Source: Christensenella tenuis
Lineage (GTDB): Bacteria; Bacillota; Clostridia; Christensenellales; Christensenellaceae
Direction: 5' to 3'
NCBI RefSeq assembly: GCF_014287795.1
Contig: NZ_JACOON010000001.1
Coordinates: 62,001-126,000 of the forward strand
Length of the DNA: 64,000 nucleotides
Part shown: positions 34,476 through 42,366 of the stretch, piece by piece
How the letters are laid out: each line of letters starts with the position of its first letter
Position numbering within the stretch: the first letter of the stretch is position 1
The notes under the pieces: model-generated
Seen by the model: the letters and a program-made list of their open reading frames with translations, nothing else
Told to the model about the DNA's origin: nothing
Database searches by the model: none
Program-made: the position numbers and the translations under genes

Positions 34476-34505
34476 GGGTCCCGCTTTTTGGCGAGACCCG
34501 TTTTT
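34476..34505. terminator. Bidirectional terminator between pdxT and serine acetyltransferase
   Basis: GGGTC-C-CGC / GCG-A-GACCC with a six-base loop, T runs on both strands. Confidence 0.85.
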
Positions 34506-34515
34506 GATTCGAAAT

Positions 34516-35427
34516 TTATTTTGCGATGATTGGGGAAGGTGTAGAATTATAAACCGTAGTATGCGGCTCAATGGAGTGAGTAAGCCACACATTACCGCCG
34601 ATGATCGAACCTTCGCCGATCACCGTATCTCCGCCGAGGATCGTTGCCCCGGAATAGATAATCACATTATCTTCAATGTCAGGATGGCGTTTTACCCCCT
34701 TCACAGGATGGCCATGTTCGTCAAGTTCGAAACTCTTTGCACCAAGCGTCACTCCCTGATAGATTTTCACATGCCTGCCAATGGTGCACGTTTCGCCGAT
34801 GACCACACCCGTCCCGTGGTCGATGAAAAAGTATTCGCCAATACGCGCGCCGGGATGGATATCGATCCCCGTGGCGCTGTGAGCCTGCTCCGTCATAATT
34901 CGGGGAAGGAGTGGAATATGGCGTTCATACAGCGCGTGCGCAAGCCGGAAAATGCTTACCGCCTCAAAACCAGGATAGGAGAGCAGGATTTCCTCGTTGG
35001 AAATCGCCGCTGGATCGCCGCAATATGCAGCTTCGATATCCGTATTCAAAAGGCGTGCGATGTCCGGCAACTGTTTCATAAAATGAAGGGTAATTTTCCG
35101 GGCATTTTCCCTGCATTTATCACAGTCTACGCGTTCGCGTTTTTGCAGATGGCACTGGTTTACCATCACTTCGGCTACAATACAGTCAAGGAGCACGGCA
35201 GCTTCCTGGAGCCTTTTTTCAACAATTTTCTCCAGGTCTGCTTCCTTGACAACCATGCTGTCATAAATATTAGGAAACATCGCGCTGCGCGTAAGCTTGA
35301 TAAAAGCAGCGACTTTTTGTTTCATTCCAAATCCGCTGATCGTTTCCCCGGTAATATTGTGCGCATTGATTTGGATAACCTCGCGGGCGAGCTCGTGTGC
35401 GGCTAATTCATTCAGGTCCTTGAGCAT
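34516..35427 (-). CDS. cysE: Serine O-acetyltransferase (EpsC-type, long form)
   Basis: Acetylates serine to O-acetylserine, the substrate for cysteine synthase. The left-handed beta-helix hexapeptide region is seen in the C-terminal half (GIDIHPGARIGEYFFIDHG, VVIGETCTIG, VKIYQGVTLGA). The 303-residue length with a long helical N-terminus fits the EpsC-like subgroup. Start at 35427 (MLKDLNELAA) has GGAGGG four bases upstream; the open frame continues much further but crosses the metA promoter. Divergent from metA-cysK, with which it forms a sulfur-assimilation module. Confidence 0.93.
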   Translation of the reverse strand: MLKDLNELAAHELAREVIQINAHNITGETISGFGMKQKVAAFIKLTRSAMFPNIYDSMVVKEADLEKIVEKRLQEAAVLLDCIVAEVMVNQCHLQKRERVDCDKCRENARKITLHFMKQLPDIARLLNTDIEAAYCGDPAAISNEEILLSYPGFEAVSIFRLAHALYERHIPLLPRIMTEQAHSATGIDIHPGARIGEYFFIDHGTGVVIGETCTIGRHVKIYQGVTLGAKSFELDEHGHPVKGVKRHPDIEDNVIIYSGATILGGDTVIGEGSIIGGNVWLTHSIEPHTTVYNSTPSPIIAK

Positions 35428-35572
35428 GTTTCCCTCCATAATTGAAACGCCGGGCCTTCTTCGGCCGGTAAAATAGATTGCATTTTTATAAAAAAGTGTA
35501 TTTATATTATATGTTGTTGTATAATAGATGTCAAAAGACTTTTCCAGAATGAAGAGAAGGAGGAATGCGGAT

Positions 35573-36499
35573 ATGCCTATTAATATCAATAGCAAGCTGC
35601 CCGCGGCAAAAGTATTGGCGCAGGAGGGCATATTCACAATGCCCTTCGAACGTGCGGAAACACAGGACATCCGTCCGCTTAGGATTGCAATCCTGAACAT
35701 TATGCCCACAAAAGAACAAACAGAAACACAATTGATGCGGCTGCTGGCGAATTCGCCCCTGCAGATTGAAATTGTCCTGTTGCATCCGGCGACGCATGTT
35801 TCCAAGAACACCCCAATCGAACACCTGAATGCTTTTTACCAAACGTTTGACGATATCAAAGACCAGAAGTTTGACGGCCTGATCATAACAGGGGCGCCGG
35901 TGGAGCAGATTCCGTTTGAACAGGTTACCTACTGGGATGAGCTTAAGGGAATCATGGATTGGAGCAGGAAAAACGTTTATTCAACGATGCATATTTGCTG
36001 GGCCGCACAGGCTGGGCTTTACTACCATTATGGAATTCAAAAGCATGCGTTGGAGCAAAAGCTCTCGGGGATTTACCTGCACAAACGAACGGATCACAAC
36101 AGCCCGCTTATGCGCGGCTTTGACGATGTATTTTGGGCCCCGCATTCCCGGCACAGTTATGTCAGGATGTCTGATGTGAAAAAGCGGCCGGAGCTTAGCG
36201 TTTTATGTGAATTTGGCGAGGATGGGCTCTATCTCGTTTCTGCAAAACGCGGACGCCAGATTTTTGTAACCGGGCATCCGGAATATGATGCGAATACGCT
36301 TAAGACAGAGTATGTACGTGACCTTGCGAAAGGGATAGACGTTCCCATGCCTGCCCACTATTTTACAGACAACGATCCGAAGAAGCCGCCGCTTGTGCGG
36401 TGGCGCGGACATGCGAATTTATTGTTTAATAATTGGCTGAACTATTACGTTTACCAGGAGACGCCATATGATCTCCAAGCAATTCAAAATGAGGAGTAA
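35573..36499 (+). CDS. metA: Homoserine O-acetyltransferase (MetA family)
   Basis: Acylates homoserine in methionine synthesis. Nucleophile C142 is in MHICWAAQAG and the catalytic Glu in GHPEYDANTL. Residue 111 is Glu (TGAPVE), the residue reported to select acetyl-CoA over succinyl-CoA in this family, so the product is expected to be O-acetylhomoserine. Start ATG 35573 (MPININSKLP) behind AAGGAGG; the frame extends 15 codons upstream without a good site. A TATAAT at 35520-35525 is the likely -10. 308 residues. Confidence 0.95.
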   Translation: MPININSKLPAAKVLAQEGIFTMPFERAETQDIRPLRIAILNIMPTKEQTETQLMRLLANSPLQIEIVLLHPATHVSKNTPIEHLNAFYQTFDDIKDQKFDGLIITGAPVEQIPFEQVTYWDELKGIMDWSRKNVYSTMHICWAAQAGLYYHYGIQKHALEQKLSGIYLHKRTDHNSPLMRGFDDVFWAPHSRHSYVRMSDVKKRPELSVLCEFGEDGLYLVSAKRGRQIFVTGHPEYDANTLKTEYVRDLAKGIDVPMPAHYFTDNDPKKPPLVRWRGHANLLFNNWLNYYVYQETPYDLQAIQNEE

Positions 36500-36505
36500 C
36501 CAATC

Positions 36506-37417
36506 ATGAAACTGGCAAAACAACTAACAGACCTAATCGGAAATACGCCGCTTTTGCAGCTCAATCACATCAACCCGGCCATCTGGGCTAAGTTGGAATC
36601 TTTTAATCCCCAGGGGAGCGTGAAGGACCGTGCGGCCTATTATATGATCAAGGACGGAATTGACAAAGGCCTGATTCAGGAAGACACTGTGATTGTGGAA
36701 TCCACAAGCGGTAATACAGGCGTAGCGCTCGCTTATATTTGTACATGCATGGGCCTGCGGCTGATTATCACGATGCCTGAATCCATGAGCATGGAACGTA
36801 GGAATCTGCTTGCAGCACTTGGCGCGGAGCTTGTGCTTACTCCTGCGGCGGAGGGAATGCGCGGAGCCATTAAAAAGGCAAAGGAAATCTGTGAAAAAGA
36901 GAATGGATATATGGTGGGGCAATTCGAGAATCCCGCAAATGCACGCGCGCACCGCGAGACGACAGCTCCAGAAATCCTGCGCGATCTGGTGGATGATGTG
37001 GATGTTTTTGTAGCAGGTGTGGGAACCGGCGGAACCATTACAGGATGCGCGGAAATGTTCAAAGAAAAGCTTTCGGATGTTAAAATAGTGGCAGTGGAAC
37101 CTGCGGAAAGCCCCGTACTTTCGGGGGGAAAAGCCGCGCCCCATAAAATACAGGGGATTGGCGCGGGTTTTGTGCCTAAAATACTGAAACGTGAATTAAT
37201 CGATGAAGTGATGCAGGTCAGCGCGGATGATGCTTATAAAGCTGCGCGGATGCTGGCAAAGAAGGAGGGCGTTTTGTGCGGCGTGTCCTCGGGTGCGGCG
37301 CTTGCGGCCGCCATGAGGCAGGCGGAACGGCCTGAAAATGCGGGTAAAAAGATTGTGGTCATTCTTCCAGATACGGGGGAGCGTTACCTTTCCACGGACC
37401 TGTTTGCAGGAGAATAA
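36506..37417 (+). CDS. cysK: Cysteine synthase (O-acetylserine sulfhydrylase)
   Basis: PLP enzyme making cysteine from O-acetylserine and sulfide. PLP lysine K40 is in NPQGSVKDRAA, followed by the STSGNTG loop and GVGTGGTITG phosphate-binding loop. 303 residues. It begins six bases after metA, so the two are cotranscribed, and the serine acetyltransferase that makes its substrate is the divergent neighbour. Confidence 0.96.
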   Translation: MKLAKQLTDLIGNTPLLQLNHINPAIWAKLESFNPQGSVKDRAAYYMIKDGIDKGLIQEDTVIVESTSGNTGVALAYICTCMGLRLIITMPESMSMERRNLLAALGAELVLTPAAEGMRGAIKKAKEICEKENGYMVGQFENPANARAHRETTAPEILRDLVDDVDVFVAGVGTGGTITGCAEMFKEKLSDVKIVAVEPAESPVLSGGKAAPHKIQGIGAGFVPKILKRELIDEVMQVSADDAYKAARMLAKKEGVLCGVSSGAALAAAMRQAERPENAGKKIVVILPDTGERYLSTDLFAGE

Positions 37418-37666
37418 AGCCGGAGTGCCTGAAAAGTACCGCCACTATGCGGCCGGACATTTTTCGAAGCTGCAGCGGTTTTGCAGCATGGCAGGCCGTG
37501 CAGTCGAAAAACGCCATGCAGACGGGCCTGCGGGAACATATGTTGTTCCTGCCCGTAAACGATAGATCAGGGGATAAGAACCCCTTGGCGGTTCCCGATT
37601 GAGATTTTGCCGGCAGCTTGTAAAGCGCGGTTGAAAATAAAAAGATAGAAAAGGAGAGTTGCTATT
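37418..37666 (+). other. Structured leader region before the FucU-like gene
   Basis: No gene. Several inverted repeats: GCATGGC (about 37485) with GCCATGC (about 37512), ACGGGC...GGGAACA-TATGT-TGTTCC-T-GCCCGT (37522-37556), and GGGG-ATAAGAA-CCCC (about 37570-37584). This is more structure than a plain 5' UTR, but I recognise no known riboswitch. Confidence 0.4.
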
Positions 37667-38101
37667 ATGCTGAAAAATATACCGGACCTTATTTCCCCGG
37701 AGCTTATGTATGCGCTGATGAATATGGGACATGGAGATGAAATTTGTTTCGGAGACGCGAATTTCCCGGCAGATGCCATGGGCCAGAGGGTAATTCGAGC
37801 GGACGGACATAAAATTACGGAGCTGATGGACGCGGTCTTACAGTTTATGCCCCTTGATTCCTTTGTACAGAAACCATGCGTACTGATGGATGCGCCTATA
37901 GGAAATGAACCGGCAGTGTGGAACAAATATGAAAAGATTATCCGCGAAAATGATTTTGCCGGAGGATTTAAACATGGGTTTGAAAAGATGGACCGTTTTG
38001 ATTTTTATGACCGCGCGAAAGAGTGTTATGCAATCGTCGCAACGGGTGAGTATGAAGGATATGCGAATATTATCCTGAAAAAGGGCGTTATATTCAAATG
38101 A
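37667..38101 (+). CDS. RbsD/FucU family sugar mutarotase-like protein
   Basis: A 144-residue protein of the RbsD/FucU family, which interconverts anomers of ribose or fucose. The catalytic His is in MNMGHGDEI and the C-terminal YANIILKKGV contains the conserved Tyr-Asn. Closest in style to FucU. AAAGGAGAG precedes ATG 37667. It is followed by an iron-dependent alcohol dehydrogenase, which fits a fucose/rhamnose-type pathway (lactaldehyde reduction), but kinase and aldolase genes are not adjacent. Confidence 0.88.
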   Translation: MLKNIPDLISPELMYALMNMGHGDEICFGDANFPADAMGQRVIRADGHKITELMDAVLQFMPLDSFVQKPCVLMDAPIGNEPAVWNKYEKIIRENDFAGGFKHGFEKMDRFDFYDRAKECYAIVATGEYEGYANIILKKGVIFK

Positions 38102-38125
38102 GGACCCGGCAGGGAGGCAATTACA

Positions 38126-39211
38126 ATGGAATTTCAGTTACAGGTTCCCACTAAAGTTATTATGGGACAAGAATGTGTCAGGAAAAATGAAGCTCTGTTT
38201 GCATCGTTTGGAAAGCGCGCGGCAATTGTGAAATCGGGTTCGGCCGGAAGGAACGGTGCTCTCGAAGATGTTATCGCGGCGCTTGAAGCGCGGGATATTT
38301 CGTATCATGTATGCGGAAATGTTCCGCCTAATCCGACGCCAGAGGATGTTGCCGCTCTTCTCGGATATGCGCCCGGATTTGATTTTATCGTCGCCGTTGG
38401 CGGAGGAAGCGCAATGGACGCGGCCAAAGGAGTTGCGGTACTCGCCACAAACGATATCCCGGCAATGGGCCTGTTTGATAAAGTTTATGAAAACAAACCG
38501 CTGCCGGTTATCGCGGTACCGACAACGTGCGGCACGGGAAGCGAGGTCACGGCGGTATCCGTGCTTGAAGTGGGAGATACCAAAAAATCCATTTCCAAAC
38601 CAGAGTTATTTCCGGCAGCGGCCCTGCTCGATGCAAAATATCTGAAAACCCTTCCTTCACAGGTCACGGCAGATACGGCGCTTGATGCGCTGGCACACAG
38701 CGTAGAAGGGTATCTGATCCTTGATTCATGGGCGACGGATATGTTTGCGGAACGCGCGTTTGCTAATTTTGCGCTATATAAAGGCGCGTTTGGCAAGCAT
38801 GCTTTTACGGATGACGAACTGGAGCTGATGCTTTATACTTCTACTTTGGGCGGTATTGTGATCAGCATGGCGGGAACCTCTGCAGTGCATACGATCGGCT
38901 ATCCGCTTACCGTGCATAAAGATATTCCGCATGGGCGTGCCTGCGCGCTTACGCTTGGTGAATATGTTGCCTTTTCTTACGAGGTGAAAAAAGAAAAGAT
39001 AGACCGGATGTGCGGGCTTCTTGAGGTGGACGGTGTGGAAGGATTCAAGCAAATGATCCGTGAACTTTTGCCGGAAGTCCCAAAACTCAGTGAAGAAGAG
39101 CTTGCGCGCTTTGCGGATATTTCCGCGGAGGATGCTGCAAGGAAAAAGAATACGAAGCCAGTCTCAAAAGGCGATATTATGCGCATGTACCTTGCGTCGC
39201 TGCTTGGCTGA
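38126..39211 (+). CDS. Iron-containing alcohol dehydrogenase
   Basis: Group III NAD(P)-dependent alcohol dehydrogenase, 361 residues. NAD-binding GGGSAMDAAK, and metal ligands in DTALDALAHSVEG, HTIGYPLTVHKDIPHG. It starts 24 bases after the FucU-like gene, so a role in lactaldehyde/propanediol or similar aldehyde reduction is possible. The next gene starts within 18 bases. Confidence 0.9.
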   Translation: MEFQLQVPTKVIMGQECVRKNEALFASFGKRAAIVKSGSAGRNGALEDVIAALEARDISYHVCGNVPPNPTPEDVAALLGYAPGFDFIVAVGGGSAMDAAKGVAVLATNDIPAMGLFDKVYENKPLPVIAVPTTCGTGSEVTAVSVLEVGDTKKSISKPELFPAAALLDAKYLKTLPSQVTADTALDALAHSVEGYLILDSWATDMFAERAFANFALYKGAFGKHAFTDDELELMLYTSTLGGIVISMAGTSAVHTIGYPLTVHKDIPHGRACALTLGEYVAFSYEVKKEKIDRMCGLLEVDGVEGFKQMIRELLPEVPKLSEEELARFADISAEDAARKKNTKPVSKGDIMRMYLASLLG

Positions 39212-39228
39212 CAGAAATGGGGGAAAGC

Positions 39229-40248
39229 ATGAACAAATCTTTAGGAGAAGTGTTCCGTTCTGCTTGGAACACAACAAAAAACAACTTTGTCCCGTTGCTC
39301 GTGGGAATCCTGATCTATATGGCGCCGGCGATGGTACTGTCGATTGTTTCCACGGCGGTTCTGCCGTCTGAAATGATGGGAATGGAATCGCTAGGCGGCG
39401 TTATGGTTGGACTGGAATTGTGCCTTCTGCTCTATATGGTCTTTATTTCGCCGCTTTATATGGGATATATCACATCCGTTCTGCGTACATGGCACCTTAC
39501 GGGAACGCCTGCAAAGATGTCTACTGCATGGGCGGCGGCAAAAGCCAATTATGGACGTTATATGACGACCTTGCTTGCAACGGTTGTCATTTCGTTTGCG
39601 GCGGTTCTGATCATCGCTTTTGTCTCATCGATCGCGGTTATCGGTTCCGTGATATCATCTGCGGGAAGTTTTTACGGCAGTTCGATGGATTCCCTCATGT
39701 TCATGGAAGCTATGGTACCAGCTCTCATTGTGATGGTTGCGTTGATCCTGTTTTATTCATTTTGCCTGAGCTTTGTCAATTTTATTCCAGGTATGGAAGT
39801 TCCAAGCGGTTTCCAGGCGGTATTCAAGTCTTTCCGTTATATTTTCCGCGGGAATTTTTGGAAGAATTTCGGGCATACGCTTATTATCGGACTGATTACC
39901 GTAGGGATCGAGCTTGTTGTGATTTTGCCATTCTATATGCCGTATATTTCAGCGGCGTTATCTCCGGGGGCGACACCTTCGGATATCGCGTATGCAAGCA
40001 CAGCGCTGACCGCAGTAATGCCCCTGTATATTTTGCTCAGCACGATTCTGGGAATTTTCCTGCAGACCTTTACAACACCGTATATGTTTGAAGTTTACCT
40101 GAATGCAAAAGGTGTAAGCGATGGAAAGGATTCACAGCAAATGCAGCGAACCTACGGCGATCCGTATGCAAATTTTACACAAAATAATAATTATACACAG
40201 CCGCCATATAGCGGAGGGCAGGATCCGCCGCAAATTCCACCCAGGTAA
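39229..40248 (+). CDS. DUF975-like multi-pass membrane protein
   Basis: A protein of about 339 residues with six hydrophobic segments and a soluble Asn/Gln/Pro-rich C-terminal tail (about 310-339). The N-terminal LGEVFRSAWNTTKNNFVPLLVG resembles DUF975-type membrane proteins of Clostridia. I use ATG 39229, since GGGGGA lies six bases upstream; ATG 39217 overlaps that site. Function unknown. Confidence 0.8.
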   Translation: MNKSLGEVFRSAWNTTKNNFVPLLVGILIYMAPAMVLSIVSTAVLPSEMMGMESLGGVMVGLELCLLLYMVFISPLYMGYITSVLRTWHLTGTPAKMSTAWAAAKANYGRYMTTLLATVVISFAAVLIIAFVSSIAVIGSVISSAGSFYGSSMDSLMFMEAMVPALIVMVALILFYSFCLSFVNFIPGMEVPSGFQAVFKSFRYIFRGNFWKNFGHTLIIGLITVGIELVVILPFYMPYISAALSPGATPSDIAYASTALTAVMPLYILLSTILGIFLQTFTTPYMFEVYLNAKGVSDGKDSQQMQRTYGDPYANFTQNNNYTQPPYSGGQDPPQIPPR

Positions 40249-40260
40249 AGAGAACGGTTC

Positions 40261-40291
40261 AAGAGCGCTTCTTTTGCAGGAGCGCTTTTTT
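40261..40291 (+). terminator. Terminator after DUF975-like gene
   Basis: AAGAGCGCT / AGCGCTTTT stem with 11-base loop, ending in a T run. Confidence 0.8.
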
Positions 40292-40446
40292 GATGTGTTG
40301 CGGATAGTGTAATGATTAATAGAAAGTTATAAAATGAGACTGGACCATATCCACTATACTGATATCAGAAATAAACAGAAAGGCGGAAATTTCTGAATGG
40401 ACAGACATCCTCTGTCAGAGAGCCCGATATTGACTGGGATTACGCC

Positions 40447-40857
40447 GTGGCAGGCGAGCAGCGTATGGGCTGGTACAACCAGGTAACCGAGCTTGCCTTC
40501 TGCAACGGTCCGGCAGATTTTAATTCGTTTTGTGAAGCGTTGATGGAAGCGTTGCAAAAAAGTTTCATGGAGGAGGGAATCGAAATTGCTCATCTGAAGA
40601 TCCTATGCTCCTCCGGCAAAGAGTATTGCAAAGAGGCCCTTACCACAACCAAAGGAACGATCATCTACACGGGCGGTATAAACGAAAAATATAAGGAAGC
40701 ACGATTGAATGTGAATATTCGTGCACTTGTTGTACCCGAGCGTCTTTCCGCTTTGATTGAGCCAGTACTGGAAAAGATGGCCGCCAAGGAATTTGTTTGG
40801 GAAACCGCGAAAAGCAGGCGTTTGACAGCTTTGAAGAAGCACCCGATCCTGATGTGA
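40447..40857 (+). CDS. Unknown small soluble protein, 5' end probably frameshifted
   Basis: 136 residues from GTG 40447, no family recognised; mixed alpha/beta with no membrane segment. GTG 40447 has no Shine-Dalgarno. The frame is open back to 40375 and gives EPDIDWDYAVAGEQRM without any ATG. In another frame, ATG 40397 (MDRHPLSESP) sits behind AAAGGCGG. Joining the two near the CCC at 40422-40424 yields a natural-looking N-terminus, so a one-base indel is likely. Whether this is real decay or a sequencing error cannot be told. Confidence 0.55.
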   Translation: MAGEQRMGWYNQVTELAFCNGPADFNSFCEALMEALQKSFMEEGIEIAHLKILCSSGKEYCKEALTTTKGTIIYTGGINEKYKEARLNVNIRALVVPERLSALIEPVLEKMAAKEFVWETAKSRRLTALKKHPILM

Positions 40858-40881
40858 AGTGTTGCTGCGCAGACTAAAAAT

Positions 40882-40915
40882 AAAAAACCTGCCCGATCGA
40901 TCAGGCAGGTTTTTT
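40882..40915. terminator. Bidirectional terminator
   Basis: AAAAAACCTGCC / GGCAGGTTTTTT with a palindromic 10-base loop; serves both convergent genes. Confidence 0.9.
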
Positions 40916-40948
40916 CAAAAAGTTAAGAAACGATTCCCTTTATCTTCT

Positions 40949-42118
40949 TTAGAACTCTACATCTTTTCCATAATAAGCGCAGTCAAGCACCTTGCGCATT
41001 GCGGCAACATCCGTTTCGCGCGGGTTGCTGCCTGTGCATGGGTCGGCCGCCGCGTTCTCGGCGATAAAGTCTGCAACCTTCTGGAAGGCTTCTTCGCTTA
41101 CGCCGTTTTCCTGATACGACTGCTTGATTCCCAATTTTGCATTCAGGGCCTTGATCGCATCCACGAGGGAATTGATAAGCTGGCGGTCCGTTGCTCCCGG
41201 CAAGCCGAGTGCTCTTGCGATATCTGCAAACCGTTCCGGAACCATCTTTGCGTTGTATTCGATTACGAAGGGGAGCAGGATTGCATTGCAGCGGCCATGT
41301 GGGATCTCGAATTGTGCACCCGTCTTATGCGCGAGGGAATGGCAGATGCCAAGCAGTGCGTTAGAAAACGCCATACCTGCCATGCATTGCGCAATATGCA
41401 TCTCGCCACGGGCATCCTCATTTCCTTCTATAGAGGAAATAATGTTTTCATAGATCATCTGAATTGCTTTCAGCGCCAAGGCGTCTGAAATGGGGCTATG
41501 CAACGTGGCAACATATGCCTCAATCGCATGTGTAAGCGCATCCATGCCGGTATCGGCCGTCAGGGATTTTGGCATAGTAAGCGGAATGCTGTTGTCGAGG
41601 ATGGCAATATCCGGCGTAATTTCAAAATCTGCCAGAGGGTATTTGATCAGCGTCTTATAGTCCGTGATAACGGAAAATGCCGTTACTTCCGTCGCCGTAC
41701 CTGAGGTAGACGGAATTGCTACGAAGATCGCTTTCTGGCGAAGCTTGGGCATTGTGAACGGATCTTTGATATCGTCGAAAGTCTTTTCCGGATATTCATA
41801 GAACACCCACATAGCCTTTGCCGCATCGATCGGAGAACCGCCGCCGATAGCAACGATTACATCCGGTTCAAATTCACGCATCGCCTGCGCGCCGCGATAA
41901 ACGGTTTCCACCGACGGATCGGGTTCAACACCTTCGAAGAGCTTTGTTTCAAGGCCTGCTTCGTGCAGGATGTTTTGCAGTTTATCAAGGAAACCAAATT
42001 TCTGCATTGAGCTTCCGCCCGTCACAATGATCGCTTTTTTATATCCCTTGAGGCAGGAAAGCTCGTTCATTGCATCGGGACCAAAATAAAGGTCGCGTGG
42101 GAGTGTAAATCTTGCCAT
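40949..42118 (-). CDS. Iron-containing alcohol dehydrogenase (AdhB/Bdh-like)
   Basis: A 389-residue group III alcohol dehydrogenase. GGGSPIDAAK binds NAD(P); metal ligands lie in DTGMDALTHAIEA and CHSLAHKTGAQFEIPHG. It resembles ethanol/butanol dehydrogenases of fermentative Clostridia and would reoxidise NAD(P)H by reducing aldehydes. The promoter overlaps a Rex-like site, which would link expression to the NADH/NAD ratio. Confidence 0.93.
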   Translation of the reverse strand: MARFTLPRDLYFGPDAMNELSCLKGYKKAIIVTGGSSMQKFGFLDKLQNILHEAGLETKLFEGVEPDPSVETVYRGAQAMREFEPDVIVAIGGGSPIDAAKAMWVFYEYPEKTFDDIKDPFTMPKLRQKAIFVAIPSTSGTATEVTAFSVITDYKTLIKYPLADFEITPDIAILDNSIPLTMPKSLTADTGMDALTHAIEAYVATLHSPISDALALKAIQMIYENIISSIEGNEDARGEMHIAQCMAGMAFSNALLGICHSLAHKTGAQFEIPHGRCNAILLPFVIEYNAKMVPERFADIARALGLPGATDRQLINSLVDAIKALNAKLGIKQSYQENGVSEEAFQKVADFIAENAAADPCTGSNPRETDVAAMRKVLDCAYYGKDVEF

Positions 42119-42199
42119 AATTCATTACTTCCTTTCCATATTTTATAAATTTATTGTCATATTATTCATAACCATTAAATTCTTTCTTATCACAATTTC

Positions 42200-42227
42200 A
42201 TTGTACTATTTGTTAAATAAATATCAA
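42200..42227 (-). promoter_or_regulatory. Promoter of the alcohol dehydrogenase gene with a Rex-like site
   Basis: On the - strand TTGATA (42227-42222), 16-base spacer, TACAAT (42205-42200). The + strand sequence TTGTTAA-ATAA-ATATCAA (42210-42227) matches the Rex pattern TTGTTAA-N4-TTAACAA at 12 of 14 arm positions. Confidence 0.5.
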
Positions 42228-42366
42228 TCTTTGTTTTTTACGATGAAAACTGCGGAGGCTGTGGCAGATATTTATAATATGGTAAAAAGGAGGAACAAGA
42301 AAAATGTTACAATACATATGTTTTGTGCTAATATAATAGTGTTCGAAATAAAGTAGGGAAATATCT

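Noticed and set aside
34474..35406. 310-codon + strand frame opposite the serine acetyltransferase
   Set aside because: Shadow of a well-defined hexapeptide-repeat enzyme; no Shine-Dalgarno.
35428..35811. N-terminal extension of the serine acetyltransferase by 128 codons
   Set aside because: It would run through the metA promoter and start; GGAGGG before the ATG at 35427 fixes the real start.
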